64,000 nt of DNA from Panacagrimonas sp052389915 (GCA_052389915.1 JBQTHL010000089.1:18489-82488); one strand, 5' to 3'. Counted from the first letter of the stretch, positions 42,701 through 53,712 are shown. The notes: generated by a model not told the origin, from the sequence alone. A program made the numbers and translations.

Positions 42701-44425
42701 TCAGGGAGCCGGCGACGGCACCTCGATGTTCAGCGTGGTGGTCTTGACCAGATCGACCAGATCGTCGGCAGGCAACGGAACGGTGGAGTCGACGACCCCG
42801 CGCACCAGCGTAGCCGCGATGGTAACGACGCTGTTCTGGTCCGCCGCGTCCTCCAAAACCAGCGAGACCGCCAGACCTGCATCCGCGTTGATGCCGGTAA
42901 CGATTACGGCGGTCGGCTCGTCGTCCGGCTTCACCGGAACTCCATCCACGGCCGTGACCCGCCAGGTCACGTGGCGCGTGAGATCCATCTGTCGCGGAAC
43001 CCCACCGGGATTCGGGAACGTGTAGGTACCGAACGCTTTGAAGTTCGTCCTTTCGCGCGGTGCGATCGTCACCGGCTCGCCGGTCGTGGGATCGGCCGGC
43101 CCGATGGCCAAGGCATCCACCACCACGTTGACCACATTGAAAGGCAGAGGAGGGTCGCTGGTAACGCCGGGCTCACCCATGAGCGGACCGGTTTCGCCGT
43201 CGGGATCCGCAGTACGGCCGAAATTCGCGGTGACCGTCACATTGCCCACCGCTGCCGGGGGCATGGTGCTGTTGGCGCCTCCGGTCACCCGGTTGAGGTT
43301 GTCGAAAAGACCACCGGTTCCGACGATGGCCGGCGTGGTGGAGGTGAGCGCGGCCTGCGCGCTCAAGTCTTGCGTCTCATCCGTTCCGTCGCCATCGAGG
43401 TCGCCGAAGTTGCCGGTCACGCGCAGAAACTGGGTGCTGCCGACGATCAACCGGCCGTCGCCGAAACCTGCGCCTTCCTCGTAGTCGAGGCTGAGGCTTT
43501 CGAGGTCGGCAACCCGGACAGGAACCGTGGGCGATACGCCGCATGGGGCATTGAACAGCACTTGCAGTTGCAGGGGATCGTCGCTTGCAGCGACCGCCGT
43601 GACCACCGCATTGCCGAGCTGGTCGCGCGACGCATCGATGATCGCCACGGGATTTTCGTCGACGCGCTCGCCGAGGTCGCAACCCTCGTCGTCGTCATCG
43701 ATCGACCCGTCGCCATCGTTATCCAGGCCGTCGTTGCACTGGGTCAGGGCGGATTCGACGGAGTCGGCGGGGGAAGTGCAGTTCCGGTCGTCGGGGAAGT
43801 CGATCAGGTCGTCGTCGTCGTTGTCCACGCCGTCGCTGCACTGCGGTGTTTCGAACCGGAACGTCGCCGAACTGCTGACGCTGCGAAGCACGCCGTCGAC
43901 CATTGCCTGCACCTCGAAAACCTGTCGCGAACGCGGCACCAGAAACGTCTTGGCCGGGTTGACGACGATCGTCGAGGGATCGAGCGCGGTCACTTTCACC
44001 TCGATGCTCGAGGTCAGCCCCAGGAAATCGGCGGTGACCATGGCCGATCCCGGACCTACCGGCTTGAGCGAACCCGCGGCGAAGAGAAGGCCGTTCGAAT
44101 CGTCGTCCGGCTCGTCGTCGAAATTGTCCACCTCCACCACGGTTTCGTCGCTGCTCGACCAGACCACGCGGTTCGAGAAAATGGCGACATCCCCATCCGA
44201 AAAGCGCACCACTGCGGCCGCTCCGTCGCGCAGGCAGGTGAAGGTTTCCAGGGGTTCCTGCGGCTGCTCGAACAACGCGTCGAGTTCGTCGCGCGTGGTC
44301 AGGCCACCGAGCTGGGACACGGGAAGCACTCTCAGCGCTTCGGGTTCGTTGCCGTCCCCGATGCCGCTGCATCCGGCAAGAAGGGAGACACTCAGGCATG
44401 CGGCAACACTTTGCTTGATGGACAT
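42701..44425 (-). CDS. Lipoprotein with Ig-like regions and calcium-binding Asp-rich repeats
   Basis: The 574-residue product has a lipobox LLAGC (Cys19). Beta-rich segments (VVWSSSDETVVEVDN..., ATVTADFLG-like) resemble bacterial Ig-like (Big_2) domains. In the middle, two copies of the type CSDGVDNDDDDLIDFPDD and CNDGLDNDGDGSIDDDDEGC occur about 38 residues apart; these are thrombospondin type-3/dockerin-like calcium loops framed by Cys. It should be a calcium-stabilised surface or periplasmic protein. Function unknown. It is upstream of nothing on this strand and lies just after aspS. Confidence 0.8.
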   Translation of the reverse strand: MSIKQSVAACLSVSLLAGCSGIGDGNEPEALRVLPVSQLGGLTTRDELDALFEQPQEPLETFTCLRDGAAAVVRFSDGDVAIFSNRVVWSSSDETVVEVDNFDDEPDDDSNGLLFAAGSLKPVGPGSAMVTADFLGLTSSIEVKVTALDPSTIVVNPAKTFLVPRSRQVFEVQAMVDGVLRSVSSSATFRFETPQCSDGVDNDDDDLIDFPDDRNCTSPADSVESALTQCNDGLDNDGDGSIDDDDEGCDLGERVDENPVAIIDASRDQLGNAVVTAVAASDDPLQLQVLFNAPCGVSPTVPVRVADLESLSLDYEEGAGFGDGRLIVGSTQFLRVTGNFGDLDGDGTDETQDLSAQAALTSTTPAIVGTGGLFDNLNRVTGGANSTMPPAAVGNVTVTANFGRTADPDGETGPLMGEPGVTSDPPLPFNVVNVVVDALAIGPADPTTGEPVTIAPRERTNFKAFGTYTFPNPGGVPRQMDLTRHVTWRVTAVDGVPVKPDDEPTAVIVTGINADAGLAVSLVLEDAADQNSVVTIAATLVRGVVDSTVPLPADDLVDLVKTTTLNIEVPSPAP

Positions 44426-44489
44426 CGGTTTCCTCGGGAGCGCGCGGAAGGCCGGGGGCCTTCATCGCAGCTCCGCGGTTTCGGTTTGG

Positions 44490-46271
44490 TTAAGTTTCGG
44501 TTTGCTTAACGACAGTGCTGCGGATGTTCAGTTCGCGCAGGCTCTTGGCATCGACCAGGCCGGGTGCGTTGGTCAGCGGATCGTGCGCGGTCTGGGTCTT
44601 GGGGAAGGCAATGACTTCGCGAATCGACGCACCGCCCGCCATGAGCATGATGAGCCTATCGATGCCGATGGCCAGGCCACCGTGCGGCGGCGCACCGTAG
44701 GACAGGGCCTCCAGCAGGAATCCAAATTTTTCTTGTTGTTCCTCGGGACCAATGCCGAGCAGATCGAACACCGCCTGCTGCACGTCGGTGCGATGGATAC
44801 GCACCGAGCCGCCACCCAGCTCCACGCCGTTGAGCACGATGTCGTAGCCCTGCGAGACGATCTCGCCGGGGTTCGCGCGAATCGCCTCGGCGTCGAACTG
44901 CTTGGGCGCGGTGAACGGATGGTGCGGCGAAACCCAGCGCCCCTCTTTCTCGTCGCGCTCGAACATCGGCCAGTCCACCACCCATAGCGCGCGCCAGCCC
45001 TCGCCGGTAATGCCGATGTCGCGGCCGACCTTCAGGCGCAGCGCGCCAAGCGCGTCGCTGACCACGTTGAACTTGTCGGCGCCGAAGAAAATCAGGTCGC
45101 CGTCGAGCGCGCCCGTGCGCTCCAGAATTCCGGCCAGGGCCGCGTCCGAAAGATTCTTCACGATGGGCGACTGCAAGCCCTCGCGACCCTTGGCCTTGTC
45201 GTTGACCTTGATCCAGGCCAGGCCCCGCGCGCCGTACTGCGCGACGAAGCCGGTGTAGGCATCGATCTGCCCGCGCGACAACTTCTCGCCGCCACCCGGC
45301 ACTCTCAACGCGGTGACGCGGCACTTGGGGTCTTTGGCCGGCGTCGCAAAGACCTTGAAGTCGGAGTCCGCGACCAGGTCCTTGATGTCCACCAGCTCGA
45401 GCGGGTTGCGCAGATCGGGCTTGTCCGAACCGTAACGCGCCATCGCCTCATGGAAGCTCATGTGCGGCAGCTTGCCCAGGTCCACACCGAGCACCTTGCC
45501 GAAGATTTCCTTCACCAGCCCTTCGACGATCTCCATGATCTGTTCCTGCGTCAGGAACGAGGTCTCGATGTCGAGCTGGGTGAATTCCGGCTGGCGGTCC
45601 GCGCGCAGATCCTCGTCGCGGAAACAGCGGGCGATCTGGTAGTAGCGATCCAGTCCGCCCACCATCAGCAACTGCTTGAACAACTGCGGCGACTGCGGCA
45701 GCGCGAAGAAATGTCCCGCGTGTGTGCGCGAAGGCACCAGGTAATCGCGCGCGCCTTCGGGCGTGGCGCGGGTGAGAATCGGTGTTTCCACATCGACGAA
45801 ACCCGCGTCATCCATGTAATTACGGATGCGGCGGATCACGTCGTGACGCAAGCGCAGATTCTTCTGCAAGGCAGGACGACGCAGATCGATGTAGCGGAAC
45901 TTGAGCCGCGTGTCCTCGCCCACGTTGTCGTCGTCCAACTGGAACGGCGGCGTCAGCGCGCTATTGAGCAGCTCGGCATGCTTGACCAGCACTTCGATCT
46001 TGCCGGTGACGAGGTTCGCGTTTTCGGTGCCGGTCGGACGCGGCCGCACGCGGCCGGTGAGCTTGACCACGTATTCGGACCGGAAGCGATCGGCCAAGGC
46101 AAAAGCATCCGCCGTGTCCGGGTCGAATACGCACTGGAGCAGACCTTCGCGGTCGCGCAGGTCGATGAAGATCACGCCACCGTGATCGCGTCGCCGATGA
46201 ACCCAGCCGCACACCGTAACGGTCTCGCCGGTCAGGGCTTCCGTGACCTGACCGCAGTAATGGGAACGCAT
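44490..46271 (-). CDS. aspS: Aspartyl-tRNA synthetase
   Basis: The 593-residue class IIb synthetase begins MRSHYCGQVTEALTGETVTVCGWVHRRRDHGGVIFIDLRDREG, the OB-fold anticodon domain (here read in two parts). Class II motif 2 (FRDEDLRADRQPEFTQLD) and motif 3 (GGLAIGIDRLIMLMAG) are intact, and the bacterial GAD insertion domain lies at about 290-420. Start 46271 is used because the track to 46346 adds an unconserved leader. It charges tRNA-Asp (or Asp/Asn if no AsnRS exists). Length matches the family. Confidence 0.96.
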   Translation of the reverse strand: MRSHYCGQVTEALTGETVTVCGWVHRRRDHGGVIFIDLRDREGLLQCVFDPDTADAFALADRFRSEYVVKLTGRVRPRPTGTENANLVTGKIEVLVKHAELLNSALTPPFQLDDDNVGEDTRLKFRYIDLRRPALQKNLRLRHDVIRRIRNYMDDAGFVDVETPILTRATPEGARDYLVPSRTHAGHFFALPQSPQLFKQLLMVGGLDRYYQIARCFRDEDLRADRQPEFTQLDIETSFLTQEQIMEIVEGLVKEIFGKVLGVDLGKLPHMSFHEAMARYGSDKPDLRNPLELVDIKDLVADSDFKVFATPAKDPKCRVTALRVPGGGEKLSRGQIDAYTGFVAQYGARGLAWIKVNDKAKGREGLQSPIVKNLSDAALAGILERTGALDGDLIFFGADKFNVVSDALGALRLKVGRDIGITGEGWRALWVVDWPMFERDEKEGRWVSPHHPFTAPKQFDAEAIRANPGEIVSQGYDIVLNGVELGGGSVRIHRTDVQQAVFDLLGIGPEEQQEKFGFLLEALSYGAPPHGGLAIGIDRLIMLMAGGASIREVIAFPKTQTAHDPLTNAPGLVDAKSLRELNIRSTVVKQTET

Positions 46272-46520
46272 GGAGAAATGCCACACCGCCAAAAAAAGAG
46301 TCGCGGATTGTAACGGCGCGGTCCCGGTCCTGCTTGCGCACGCCAAGCCCGGCGTGGCCGGACGGCGCTGCCAACGAATAAATGAAATTGTGTGACTCCG
46401 TTCGCATTGCGAGCAGGGTTCGCCTTCCCTTCCCCGGGTTCTTCTGTCACTTTTCCCTGGCGACGCCGGGGATCGTGCAGTTCGCGCGGTGGGTTCGCAT
46501 CAAAGGGAGGAAAAACGACC

Positions 46521-48152
46521 ATGCAAGCGTTATCGAGGCTACTGCGCGCGCCGCGCGCCACATTTGTGGGAACCCTGCTGGTGTTGTCCGGATCTGCCCT
46601 GCCGCTGGAGTCCTAGGCCCAGGAGACCGAACCCAATGCCGGCTGCGCCAGCGCGACCGACCTGGGTGCCACGACGCTTCCGTCCAGTATTTCCGGGACC
46701 CTCGTGGACGACACGCTTCCGGCTTCCGACGTGGATTTCTTCCGCTTGTCGCTGACGCCGGGCACCCGGGTTTCGGCCACGCTGATCGGTAACTCCAGCG
46801 GCGGCGGCGAAGCGCTCGGCGATGCGTTCATGGGCCTGTTCTTCGACGGGCCCGACGGCTGCCAGCTTCAGACCGTCAACGACGACGGGGCGGGAGCCGG
46901 CGGAGCCCTGATCCGGTTCGACGTTCCGGCCTCCGGCGTCGTGATCCTCGCGGCGACGGGCTGCTGCGATGGCGGGTTCACCGGCGATCACACACGGGCG
47001 GGCGCCTATACGCTGACGGTGCGGGAACTCATTGAAGGGACTATCTCCGGGCGGGTCACCGACGCGCGCAACGGGGCGCCCTTGTCCGGCGACTTTCCGA
47101 CGAACGCGCAGCTGGAAATCGAGCAATGCGAATCGGCAGAACCGGAATCGAATTGTTTCGAGGCCTTCGCCCATCGCAACGTCGGCTCGGACGGCCGCTT
47201 CTCTTATCCGGTCAACAGTCTCGACACTCCGCTGGAAGTCGGTCGCAGCTACCGGTTGCGCGTGCGTGCCAGCGCCTTCGAGGAAGTTCTGACCCGTTTC
47301 ACCGTGGCCGATGCCAGTACCATCGAAGTGGGCGACCTCGCCTTGCCCGCAATCAAGCTCATCCGCCGGATTCGGGCGAGGCTGCTGGAGCAGGTTACGC
47401 GCGCGCGCATTCCCGGCGACAGCTTTCCGTTCGGGCGGATCGCCCTGCTGTCCTGCGACGAAACCGGCAAAAGCTGTTCCTTCGTCAACGAGGGTGCGAC
47501 GGACTCGACCGGAACGCTCCGGTTTCCGGGCAACGACGGATTCGGCCGATTGTTGCAACCGGGCATGTACCGCATCGAAGGCCACTCCGGCGAACATTCG
47601 GTCCGCCGAAGCGACCCGTTCCAGGTCGGAGAAGACCAGGTCGTGACGGTCGAAATGAAACTGCGCTCGCGCTTCCCAGTGAAGCTGTCCGAGGTTCGGC
47701 CCTGTGGAGCCCCGCCCACCGAAGGAGGCCCCTGCACATACTCGGCGCGGGTGACCAACATCACCCGGGAACCCGTGAAAGGCACGAGCTGGAGCCTGGT
47801 CGAGGCCAACGACCTAGGCTCGCCCAGCAACCACACGCAGTTCCAGACCGGGGAACCGCAGCGTTTCGATCTGCCCGTCGGCGGCAGCGCCGTGATTCAG
47901 TTCCAGTTCGAAGTGCCGGCCGAGCTCGAGGACGGCGTAAACCTGTGCGCCGATATCTTCGTCAGCAGGGGATCGGGACCGGTTTCGAGCCTGTATTTCG
48001 AAACCGCGCGCGAGGCCGATCTGTTCTGTGTGCGCAAGGGTCCTGCAGGCGAGTTCTTGCTGGCCACGCAAGCCGAAGCCCGCGCGATTCGCGCCGACGC
48101 GGCGGCGCGCAGGGCAGCGGCGCAATCCGCGCCCGTGCAGAAGTCGCGATAG
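46521..48152 (+). pseudogene. Exported PPC-like protein gene interrupted by an in-frame TAG
   Basis: A good start exists: GGGAGG ribosome site at 46505-46510 and ATG 46521, opening a signal peptide (ATFVGTLLVLSGSALPLES). TAG at 46614-46616 then cuts the frame exactly where signal cleavage is expected. Past it, the same frame runs open from 46617 to the stop at 48152, beginning AQETEPNAGCASATDLG, i.e. a normal mature N-terminus. The mature part has a PPC-like beta domain (DVDFFRLSLTPG..., about residues 70-170 of the full frame) and CarboxypepD_reg-like strands (ISGRVTDARNGAPLSG). No other defect is seen. It may be a nonsense mutant, a base-call error or read through; the downstream GTG at 46704 would lack an export signal. 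Confidence 0.75.
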
Positions 48153-48173
48153 CTCAATCGCTACGGGCCTGAC

Positions 48174-48202
48174 GCGAACCCCCGACCTGTCTGGGGGTTC
48201 GC
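48174..48202. terminator. Hairpin between the TAG-interrupted gene and fmdB-like gene
   Basis: A perfect 10-bp stem, GCGAACCCCC / GGGGGTTCGC with a nine-base loop, lies 21 bases after the plus-strand stop and 46 before the convergent stop. No T run is present on either side, so its terminator role is only likely from its position. Confidence 0.5.
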
Positions 48203-48248
48203 AATCACAGGGTCGTCACCGGCCCTGGATTGCCTGCAAGGACTCGAA

Positions 48249-48599
48249 TCAGGGGCTCGCCGCGGGTGTGCCACCAGAACTGGGCGCCGTCGTCGTGGCC
48301 GGCTTCGAGTCGGCTTTGGTTTCGGTCTTGGGTTTGGCTTCGGCCTTGGTTTCGGTCTTGCCGTCGCTGGCCGGCTTGGCGTCGCCGCCGCTGTCTCCCG
48401 CCAGGTTCTTCTTGCCGTCCGACTTGAAGTCGGTCTCGTACCAGCCCGCGCCTTTCAAGCGGAAGCCCGCGGCCGAAATCTGCTTGCTCAGCTCGGGAGC
48501 GCCGCAGACCGGGCAGTCGGTAGGCGCGGTATCCGACATGCGGTGGTTGATTTCCGAGACGGTGCCACAGGCGCCGCAGCTATATTCGTAAAGAGGCAT
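48249..48599 (-). CDS. FmdB-family zinc-ribbon protein
   Basis: The 116-residue protein starts MPLYEYSCGACG and carries the FmdB zinc ribbon: CGACG, then CPVCGAPE about 25 residues later, four Cys ligands in the first 42 residues. The C-terminal half is a Lys/Thr/Asp-rich disordered tail. FmdB-type proteins are thought to act as small regulators; in many Gammaproteobacteria they are near aspS, as here. The ATG at 48599 is fixed by the family start; the frame extends upstream without conservation. Confidence 0.88.
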   Translation of the reverse strand: MPLYEYSCGACGTVSEINHRMSDTAPTDCPVCGAPELSKQISAAGFRLKGAGWYETDFKSDGKKNLAGDSGGDAKPASDGKTETKAEAKPKTETKADSKPATTTAPSSGGTPAASP

Positions 48600-48710
48600 G
48601 GGTGAGTCTGGGTTTGGTTCTGCAAGTTGCCCGAATGGGACGGCCAAGCGTTTTTTCAAGCGGTCTGCCTTGGGCATTTTGCCCGCAAGACCTATCGCGC
48701 GAACACGAGT

Positions 48711-49190
48711 CTACTTCTTCTTTCCGGCAATCCTGAGCACGCGGCCGTTCTCGATCACCACGGTCTGCCGGGTCTTGCCGCTGCCGTAGCTCCATTCCTC
48801 GACGCCGGATTTGCGCTCTATCTCGTCGGGACTGCCCAGCGCGCGACGAACCTGGTCTGCGCTCATGTCCTTGAGCACCTGGCCCTCGGCAATGGCCGCG
48901 TTCATACGCACCTCCTCGGCTTTGCGCGCCTCGTGCGCCTTCAGCCAGTCCGCGTCGTCCTTGTGGCGCGACTTGCGTTGCTGCTCCTGGCGCTGGTCGC
49001 GATCCCCGGCGAGGTTTGCATCGCGTGCGGCGGGCATGGTGCCGAACTGCGGCAGGGGGTGCGGCGTCGCACCGGCGGCGCAGGGCTTATCGGTGTAGAC
49101 CGGCTTGCCATCCACCTCGCAGCGATAGACCGCGGCCTGAACCGACAGCGCCGCGAGCAGCGTCAGCAGCAGGGCGAGGGCGCGCCTCAT
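48711..49190 (-). CDS. DUF4124-domain exported protein
   Basis: The 159-residue protein has a signal peptide (MRRALALLLTLLAALSVQA) and then AAVYRCEVDGKPVYTDKPC, the DUF4124 signature with two Cys. A charged Gln/Arg/Lys helix follows, and the C-terminus (MSADQVRRALGSPDEIERKSGVEEW in two parts) resembles the SmpA/BamE-like fold. It should be periplasmic; no specific function is known. It is followed on the same strand by the FmdB-like gene and preceded by dinB. Confidence 0.8.
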   Translation of the reverse strand: MRRALALLLTLLAALSVQAAVYRCEVDGKPVYTDKPCAAGATPHPLPQFGTMPAARDANLAGDRDQRQEQQRKSRHKDDADWLKAHEARKAEEVRMNAAIAEGQVLKDMSADQVRRALGSPDEIERKSGVEEWSYGSGKTRQTVVIENGRVLRIAGKKK

Positions 49191-49202
49191 CGCTTGCCCC
49201 TA

Positions 49203-49745
49203 TCAGGCCTCGGCCTCGTTCGGGACCAGCGTCATCAAGTCGGTAACGCCCACATCCTGCCCGGCCTGCGTCAACAGGGTCGTGGCCTGCCCGCGGTGAT
49301 GGGTCTGGTGGTTGAACAAGTGCAGCAGCAGCGAGGAAAAGGGACGCCGGAAGAGCACGCCTTTCGTATTGCGGTATTCGAGAGCGTGCTCCATGTCAGC
49401 TTCGGCCAGCGACTCGACCCAGCGCAGGATCACCCGGTCCATACGAGCGCGATGCTCGCGCAGTGCGCCGAATTCCGGGAACATCACCTGATCGAGCGCA
49501 TTCGGCGACGGCCAGTCCGCGACGGGTTCGAGCGTCGCGTAGCGCGCGGAGTGGGCGCGAAATCGACGCAGCCAGATGGTGTCCGCCACCACCAGATGAT
49601 TGAGCGTGCCGAGAATCGAGCCGAAGAAGGCCCCACGATCCGCTGCCAATTCCTGCGCCGTGAGCCGGCCGGCGGCATCGAACAGCTTGTCGTTCATCCA
49701 CTGGTTGTAGGTCGCCAGCAGGACGAAGTGCGAGCAGAGATTCAT
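49203..49745 (-). CDS. DinB-family protein
   Basis: The 180-residue protein has the DinB/YfiT-like four-helix bundle with the metal-site histidines: LNHLVVADTIW near 49 and NHQTHHRGQ near 141-149. Such proteins are metal-dependent, often thiol-related transferases or of unknown role; some are damage-induced in Bacillus. A GAGGGGG ribosome site supports ATG 49745. It is 12 bases upstream of the DUF4124 gene, so the two may be co-transcribed, and it is divergent from ettA. Confidence 0.85.
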   Translation of the reverse strand: MNLCSHFVLLATYNQWMNDKLFDAAGRLTAQELAADRGAFFGSILGTLNHLVVADTIWLRRFRAHSARYATLEPVADWPSPNALDQVMFPEFGALREHRARMDRVILRWVESLAEADMEHALEYRNTKGVLFRRPFSSLLLHLFNHQTHHRGQATTLLTQAGQDVGVTDLMTLVPNEAEA

Positions 49746-49839
49746 GCAAGGCCCCCTCTGATAACGGCGTGCCGCGCCATTGTGTCGCAGGCGGTGGATA
49801 ATGCGCGCCCATTTTTCGCGCCGGTATCGAGTCGCCGTC

Positions 49840-51504
<1,665 letters not shown>

Positions 51505-51523
51505 GTTACTGCGCGCTCCTGGA

Positions 51524-51542
51524 ATGCTGGCGTTGCCAGCAT
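51524..51542. promoter_or_regulatory. Inverted repeat, possible operator of the antitoxin gene
   Basis: A perfect ATGCTGGC / GCCAGCAT palindrome with a three-base spacer lies directly before the GTG start of the ribbon-helix-helix antitoxin gene at 51546. RHH antitoxins of FitA/VapB type bind such palindromes to repress their own operons. Position and symmetry support that; a short mRNA hairpin is the alternative. Confidence 0.5.
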
Positions 51543-51545
51543 CGA

Positions 51546-51833
51546 GTGCTCGACAAGGTCAGTCTCAGCATTCGTAATCTCAGTGATGACTCTTACAACC
51601 GCTTGCGGATTCGTGCTGCGGCCAATGGCCGCAGCATGGAAGCCGAAGCACGCGCCCTGATCGAACGCGCCGCCAACGAACCACTGCAAGAACGACCGTT
51701 GTGGTCAAGCATGTCTGCGCAGGACCGTGCGGCTTACGTTGAAGGCCTGCGTCAACACCGCCTGGCCCACTCTGGCGGTCGCGTGCTACCCGATAGCACC
51801 CCCGGAATTCGACGCGACCGCGAAAGCCGATGA
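51546..51833 (+). CDS. FitA/VapB-like ribbon-helix-helix antitoxin
   Basis: The 95-residue protein starts with a FitA-type RHH domain, VSLSIRNLSDDSYNRLRIRA then NGRSMEAEARALIERA, which binds operator DNA as a dimer. The C-terminal half normally wraps the PIN-domain toxin; here it ends in an unusual Arg/Glu-rich tail (TPGIRRDRESR). The start is GTG at 51546, with no strong ribosome site. Its stop overlaps the ATG of the next ORF (ATGA), the usual antitoxin-toxin coupling, but that toxin is cut short. Confidence 0.8.
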   Translation: MLDKVSLSIRNLSDDSYNRLRIRAAANGRSMEAEARALIERAANEPLQERPLWSSMSAQDRAAYVEGLRQHRLAHSGGRVLPDSTPGIRRDRESR

Positions 51834-51943
51834 GCGCCTGGGTTCTCGACGCATCGGTCCTGGTCAAGACGGTGCTCGAAGAATCCGGCAGCCAATTCAC
51901 GGATGCGATGTGGGCGGTCGAGCAGCGCTGCATTTCGGCCTGA
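51830..51943 (+). pseudogene. Truncated PIN-domain (VapC/FitB-like) toxin fragment
   Basis: The 37-residue ORF starts MSAWVLDASVLVKTVLEESG, the N-terminal strand of a PIN ribonuclease with its first acidic active-site residue. It stops at 51943 after the second helix, where full toxins have about 130 residues and three more acidic residues. The next gene on the minus strand starts ten bases later, so the rest is deleted rather than frameshifted. It cannot be an active RNase. Confidence 0.8.
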
Positions 51944-51952
51944 CCTCTCGGA

Positions 51953-52138
51953 CTACCGCGCCGACTTCGGCCCCGCGAAGTACCAGATGATGAAGCCGAC
52001 CACCGGCAGCACCAGAATCAGCACGATCCACAGCGCCTTCTTGAGCGGCTCCGTGCTGCTACCCACAATGTTGATGATCGCGTAGATGTCTGCGATCAGA
52101 ACGATCACACCCCACAGGCCATAGTTGTTGATGTTCAT
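51953..52138 (-). CDS. Small PLDc_N-domain membrane protein
   Basis: The 61-residue protein has two transmembrane helices, at about 7-26 (LWGVIVLIADIYAIINIV) and 36-54 (LWIVLILVLPVVGFIIWYF), and ends FAGPKS. This matches the PLDc_N (phospholipase D-nuclease N-terminal) module often found alone as a small inner-membrane protein. Function unknown. It sits in the gap left by the deleted toxin. Confidence 0.8.
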   Translation of the reverse strand: MNINNYGLWGVIVLIADIYAIINIVGSSTEPLKKALWIVLILVLPVVGFIIWYFAGPKSAR

Positions 52139-52203
52139 GTCGGTTCCTTGGATGAGTGCGGCGCATCGTATCGCAGCCTGATTGGCTGACGCACAATAAC
52201 GGC

Positions 52204-53688
52204 ATGACGAATCCGCTATCTCAACTGCACCTGGTCAACCGCTTCGCGCAACTGCCGCCCGCGTACTTCTCGCGCGTTCAGCCGGAGCCGCTGTCGGCGC
52301 CACGCATGGTGCATTTCAACGCGGCGCTCGCGGACGAGATCGGGCTGCCTGCGAGCGCCGCGAGCGACCCGGAGTTTCTGGCCGTCATGGCCGGCAACGC
52401 GCCGATGCCGGGCGGCGAGCCCCTCGCCACGGTCTACGCCGGACACCAGTTCGGCACCTTCGTGCCGCAGCTCGGCGACGGCCGCGCCTTGCTGCTGGGG
52501 CAGGTGCGCAACGCGCGCGGCGAGCTGTTCGAGCTTCAGCTCAAAGGCGCGGGTCACACGCCTTACTCGCGCTTCGCCGACGGGCGTGCGGTGCTGCGCT
52601 CCACCATTCGCGAGTACCTGTGTTCGGAAGCCATGTATGGCTTAAGCATTCCCACCACGCGTGCGCTGTGCATGATCGCCTCGCCCGACCCTGTACGGCG
52701 CGAGACTATCGAACCCGCCGCCATCGTCTGCCGTGTGGCGCCGACGCTGGTGCGCTTCGGTCACTTCGAGTTCCATTACTACCGCAACGATCACGCGCGC
52801 CTGGCGCCGCTGGCGGATCACGTCATCGAGGCGCACTTCCCGCAGTTCGCCGAATTCCCCAACAAGTACGCCACCTGGCTCGGCGAAGTAGTGGAGCGCA
52901 CTGCGCGTTTGATGGCGCAATGGCAGACCGTGGGCTTCTGCCACGGCGTGATGAACACCGACAACTTCTCCGTCCTGGGCCTGACCCTGGACTATGGTCC
53001 GTTCGGATTTCTCGACGGCTTCGACAGCCACCACATCTGCAACCACTCCGACGAGGCCGGGCGCTACGCCTACGACCAGCAGCCGCGCATCGGCTACTGG
53101 AATTGCTCGCGGCTGTTGCAGGCGACCTTGCCGCTGCTGCACGAGGTTCCCGAGCAGGCAGTCGAAATCGCACAGGGCATTCTCGGCCGCTATCCCGCGG
53201 CTTACGCCGACGCAGTACTCGGGACGTGGCGCGCCAAGCTGGGCCTGCGAGAAGCCCGCGAGGGCGACCGAGACCTGGTCAACCTGTTCCTGAACATTCT
53301 GGAGCGCGGCAAGAACGACTTCACGCGCTGCTTCCGCGGACTGTCGCGAATCGTCGCGAGCACCGATACCGCTCCCGCGATTCGCGACGAGATCACCGAC
53401 GTAGCGGCCTTCGACGCCTGGCTCGCCGACTACCGCACACGCCTGCAAGCCGAAGCACAGGACGACGGCGCGCGCGCTGCGCAGATGAACGCGGTGAACC
53501 CCAAGTACGTGCTGCGCAATCACCTAGTGCAGATCGCCATCGAGCGTGCGACTGCTGGTGACGACAGCGAGGTGGAGCGCCTGTTCCGCCTGCTGTCGCG
53601 CCCCTTCGACGAGCAGCCGGATTTCGAGTCGTACGCGGACGCCCCGCCCGCCTGGGCGCAAGAGATCAGCGTGAGCTGCTCCTCGTAA
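52204..53688 (+). CDS. selO: Protein adenylyltransferase SelO (YdiU)
   Basis: The 494-residue pseudokinase-fold enzyme transfers AMP from ATP to Ser/Thr/Tyr of target proteins. Visible family blocks: YAGHQFGTFVPQLGDGRALLLG, LQLKGAGHTPYSRFADGRAVLRS (read in parts), REYLCSEAMYGL and GFCHGVMNTDNFSVLGLTLDYGP in which the Asn/Asp metal residues sit, and the C-terminal NPKYVLRNHL. The C-terminus ends CSS; a conserved C-terminal Cys forms a redox disulfide in E. coli SelO. The ATG at 52204 gives the normal N-terminus. Length is typical. Confidence 0.94.
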   Translation: MTNPLSQLHLVNRFAQLPPAYFSRVQPEPLSAPRMVHFNAALADEIGLPASAASDPEFLAVMAGNAPMPGGEPLATVYAGHQFGTFVPQLGDGRALLLGQVRNARGELFELQLKGAGHTPYSRFADGRAVLRSTIREYLCSEAMYGLSIPTTRALCMIASPDPVRRETIEPAAIVCRVAPTLVRFGHFEFHYYRNDHARLAPLADHVIEAHFPQFAEFPNKYATWLGEVVERTARLMAQWQTVGFCHGVMNTDNFSVLGLTLDYGPFGFLDGFDSHHICNHSDEAGRYAYDQQPRIGYWNCSRLLQATLPLLHEVPEQAVEIAQGILGRYPAAYADAVLGTWRAKLGLREAREGDRDLVNLFLNILERGKNDFTRCFRGLSRIVASTDTAPAIRDEITDVAAFDAWLADYRTRLQAEAQDDGARAAQMNAVNPKYVLRNHLVQIAIERATAGDDSEVERLFRLLSRPFDEQPDFESYADAPPAWAQEISVSCSS

Positions 53689-53712
53689 GTTCCGGCGATG
53701 CAGCTACTGCGG

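Noticed and set aside
46614..46616. Recoding of TAG as an amino acid
   Set aside because: No recoding signal and other genes here use TAG as a true stop (e.g. the gene ending at 835); a mutation or base-call error is simpler.
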